64,000 nucleotides of DNA from Vreelandella songnenensis (GTDB lineage: Bacteria > Pseudomonadota > Gammaproteobacteria > Pseudomonadales > Halomonadaceae): positions 1-64,000 of the forward strand of contig NZ_PVTK01000006.1 of assembly GCF_003002925.1 (NCBI RefSeq). Direction: 5' to 3'. Shown here piece by piece: positions 61,406 to 64,000 of the stretch. Position 1 is the first letter of the stretch. Every line of letters starts with the position of its first letter. The notes beneath the pieces were generated by a model, which saw only the letters and a list, made by a program, of their open reading frames with translations, made no database searches and was not told the DNA's origin. Position numbers and translations under genes: made by a program.

Positions 61406-64000
61406 CCGTTCCCCGCAGGCGCGGGGATGAACCGTGGTCGCTGGTCTCGCGTGAGATGTTCGCATGCCGTTCCCCGCAGGCGCGGGGATGAACCGCAATG
61501 ATCGGCTTTGGCATAGGCCTGCTGATCCCGTTCCCCGCAGGCGCGGGGATGAACCGGGATGTTTCGGGCCCCCCCCGCATTCAAGACTCCGTTCCCCGCA
61601 GGCGCGGGGATGAACCGCCCCGTCGCGCTGACGTTGTACGAGCGTCCGCCCGTTCCCCGCAGGCGCGGGGATGAACCGCGTACGGCAGGCGTTAGTCTAG
61701 CTCCTATACGCCGTTCCCCGCAGGCGCGGGGATGAACCGCTCGATCGCGGCTTGATTAGCGAGTAGTGCATCCGTTCCCCGCAGGCGCGGGGATGAACCG
61801 CGCGGCACCGGCACATAAAGCGAACCCGCCATCCGTTCCCCGCAGGCGCGGGGATGAACCGCGACTGATGCTAATCACGCCGCTTGGCTTGCCCGTTCCC
61901 CGCAGGCGCGGGGATGAACCGTTACGGACTAAACCGCATTAGGGTAACAGCGCCCGTTCCCCGCAGGCGCGGGGATGAACCGATACCGGCGTTCAGCACA
62001 CAGCCAGCTGAACCCCGTTCCCCGCAGGCGCGGGGATGAACCGTCAGATGCATATGCGCGGCAGGTGTACCAGGTCCGTTCCCCGCAGGCGCGGGGATGA
62101 ACCGTTGCCCTCGCTGAGCTGCTTGGGAATGTCCACCCGTTCCCCGCAGGCGCGGGGATGAACCGCAGGAAACGATGCCGCGACCCGCTGAAATGCCCCG
62201 TTCCCCGCAGGCGCGGGGATGAACCGCTTTTCGATGATCGCGCCGTTCACGTCGAGGTCCGTTCCCCGCAGGCGCGGGGATGAACCGGGTTTTGAACGGT
62301 TTTGAACGCACTTTGATATCCGTTCCCCGCAGGCGCGGGGATGAACCGAGTACGACCGTGTAGTTCTTACAGCCGGATATCCGTTCCCCGCAGGCGCGGG
62401 GATGAACCGGGCTGGCGTTTGAGCGCCAGCCCTTGAATACCCCGTTCCCCGCAGGCGCGGGGATGAACCGGATTGGAGTTTGATCATTCGAGGACCTCGA
62501 TCCCGTTCCCCGCAGGCGCGGGGATGAACCGCGCGCAGGCCGGTAGGCCGGAGGGAGAGGGATCCGTTCCCCGCAGGCGCGGGGATGAACCGTCAGCGCG
62601 CAGTTTTCCATCCTGAAATGCCAGCCGTTCCCCGCAGGCGCGGGGATGAACCGTCATGGTGCTATCCCCCGGCGGCGACCTCGCCCCGTTCCCCGCAGGC
62701 GCGGGGATGAACCGCCACCCAGTCGATGGAGCGCAAGGCCGAGATCCCGTTCCCCGCAGGCGCGGGGATGAACCGTCGGCGGCGAGCCCTAAACGGTGCG
62801 CGCTGGTCCCGTTCCCCGCAGGCGCGGGGATGAACCGCGCCCCACCCAGGCCGCTTTCAATGAGCTGCACCGTTCCCCGCAGGCGCGGGGATGAACCGGG
62901 CGGGGGTGTCCATAGCGTCATTAGACGACTCCGTTCCCCGCAGGCGCGGGGATGAACCGCTTTTGGTGACAGCTTTATGGCCCTTGCGTCGCCGTTCCCC
63001 GCAGGCGCGGGGATGAACCGGCCTGCTGGCCCGCATTGCCGAGCTTGAGGAGCCGTTCCCCGCAGGCGCGGGGATGAACCGTAATTTCCTACTCTGCTAT
63101 AGGGTTTGGTCATCCGTTCCCCGCAGGCGCGGGGATGAACCGCTGACTGAATCGCGGTGAAGGGCCGGTAATCACCGTTCCCCGCAGGCGCGGGGATGAA
63201 CCGACGTAGCAGCCCATGTCGCCGCTGATGCACAGCCGTTCCCCGCAGGCGCGGGGATGAACCGCGTACTCTTTCCGGAAACGGCTTTCTTGGCGGCCGT
63301 TCCCCGCAGGCGCGGGGATGAACCGCTTGAGGTGGTGGCCGTTGGCCGCGGCGACAACCGTTCCCCGCAGGCGCGGGGATGAACCGACCGCGTGCGCGTG
63401 CTGCTGGAGGCCATGCCGCCGTTCCCCGCAGGCGCGGGGATGAACCGTGCTTACGGTTCGCGCCCCTGAGGGCTGGGACCCGTTCCCCGCAGGCGCGGGG
63501 ATGAACCGCCGGTTTGATTGCTCAATCTACTGCCGCGCAACCGTTCCCCGCAGGCGCGGGGATGAACCGCCAGGCTGTAGAGTCGGTAATGAGTTCAGAT
63601 TCCGTTCCCCGCAGGCGCGGGGATGAACCGGAATGGGGCGCCGAATGGCAGACCACCGACGCCCGTTCCCCGCAGGCGCGGGGATGAACCGGAAAAGCCT
63701 GTCACATGGGAGGCACCCATGCTCCGTTCCCCGCAGGCGCGGGGATGAACCGACGTCAACATCGGCTGGCTGCAGTAGTACCGCCCGTTCCCCGCAGGCG
63801 CGGGGATGAACCGCTCAAGCACGTCGACACGCTGACCGACATCCACCGTTCCCCGCAGGCGCGGGGATGAACCGTCGCATGGTTGTAGGCTTCGTCGGTG
63901 GTTTCACCGTTCCCCGCAGGCGCGGGGATGAACCGCCACTAATCAATGCTGTTGGCACTTCAGAAGCCCGTTCCCCGCAGGCGCGGGGATGAACCGTTGT
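61406..64000 (+). CRISPR. CRISPR array 2, type I-E: 43 repeats in view, continues past the window
   Basis: 29-base repeats on a 61-base period with 32-base spacers (spacer 8 at 61862 is 31, a later one is 33). All repeats appear identical: start CCGTT, stem CCCCGC/GCGGGG, loop AGGC, handle ATGAACCG. Compared with array 1, two stem positions differ (A to G, T to C) and still pair. The last visible repeat starts at 63968 and four bases of the next spacer follow, so the array runs on. It lies directly after cas2e and its leader, the canonical place. Confidence 0.98.

Noticed and set aside
61330-63846. Similar minus-strand frames across array 2 (HPRACGER, SSPRLRGT)
   Set aside because: Same cause; no start sites or codon pattern of a real gene.

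Overview
The window reads as chromosome of a moderately halophilic gammaproteobacterium close to Halomonas (Halomonadaceae). The basis is the GC-rich, densely packed coding, acidic proteins, and a mix of TRAP transport, 5-oxoproline, malonate and GABA catabolism genes next to E. coli-like housekeeping genes (argP/argO, ybiT, ybaN, mgtE). Taxonomy is inferred from gene content only.

Layout. 1-9.8 kb, less GC-rich and accessory in character: tandem Sel1-repeat exported proteins, a lipoprotein, a membrane protein carrying a G10 tract, LemA with a DUF2207 membrane protein, a sodium:solute symporter with a small membrane partner, and a large exported protein of unknown function. 9.9-16.8 kb: pxpABC (ATP-dependent 5-oxoprolinase, minus strand) facing away from a LysR regulator and a complete TRAP transporter. 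16.8-22 kb: HDOD protein, MgtE, two small proteins and a RhlA/PhaG-family alpha/beta hydrolase. 22-29 kb: argO/argP divergent pair, then a malonate operon (malonyl-CoA decarboxylase, malonyl-CoA synthetase, MadL, MadM) with a candidate GntR-type operator, and an SDR. 29-38 kb: mixed genes including an HPP protein, ChaC, a CbiX-like chelatase homologue, YbiT, a ZipA-like protein, an Old Yellow Enzyme, TSUP and a lytic transglycosylase. 37-43 kb: GABA module (MocR/GabR-like regulator divergent from permease-gabD-gabT). 43-48 kb: photolyase with a clamp-binding tail, IsdG/ABM-like protein, PhzF and DUF1127 opposite a second MocR regulator.

48-64 kb is a complete type I-E CRISPR-Cas system. Array 1 (44 repeats, 43 spacers) and array 2 (43 repeats in view, running off the window) lie in the same orientation, each behind a similar AT-rich leader. 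Between them lie a hicAB toxin-antitoxin pair and cas3, cas8e, cse2, cas7e, cas5e, cas6e, cas1e, cas2e. The most unusual point is cse2: one 356-residue protein made of two tandem Cse2/Cas11 domains, so the two Cse2 subunits of a canonical Cascade appear to be covalently linked. The two arrays also use different repeats that differ by a compensatory A-T to G-C swap in the crRNA stem, both presumably served by the single Cas6e. The spacers carry further signals: one spacer present twice, two spacers that read as homologous protein segments, and repeats whose last base differs in the way expected from unusual PAMs.
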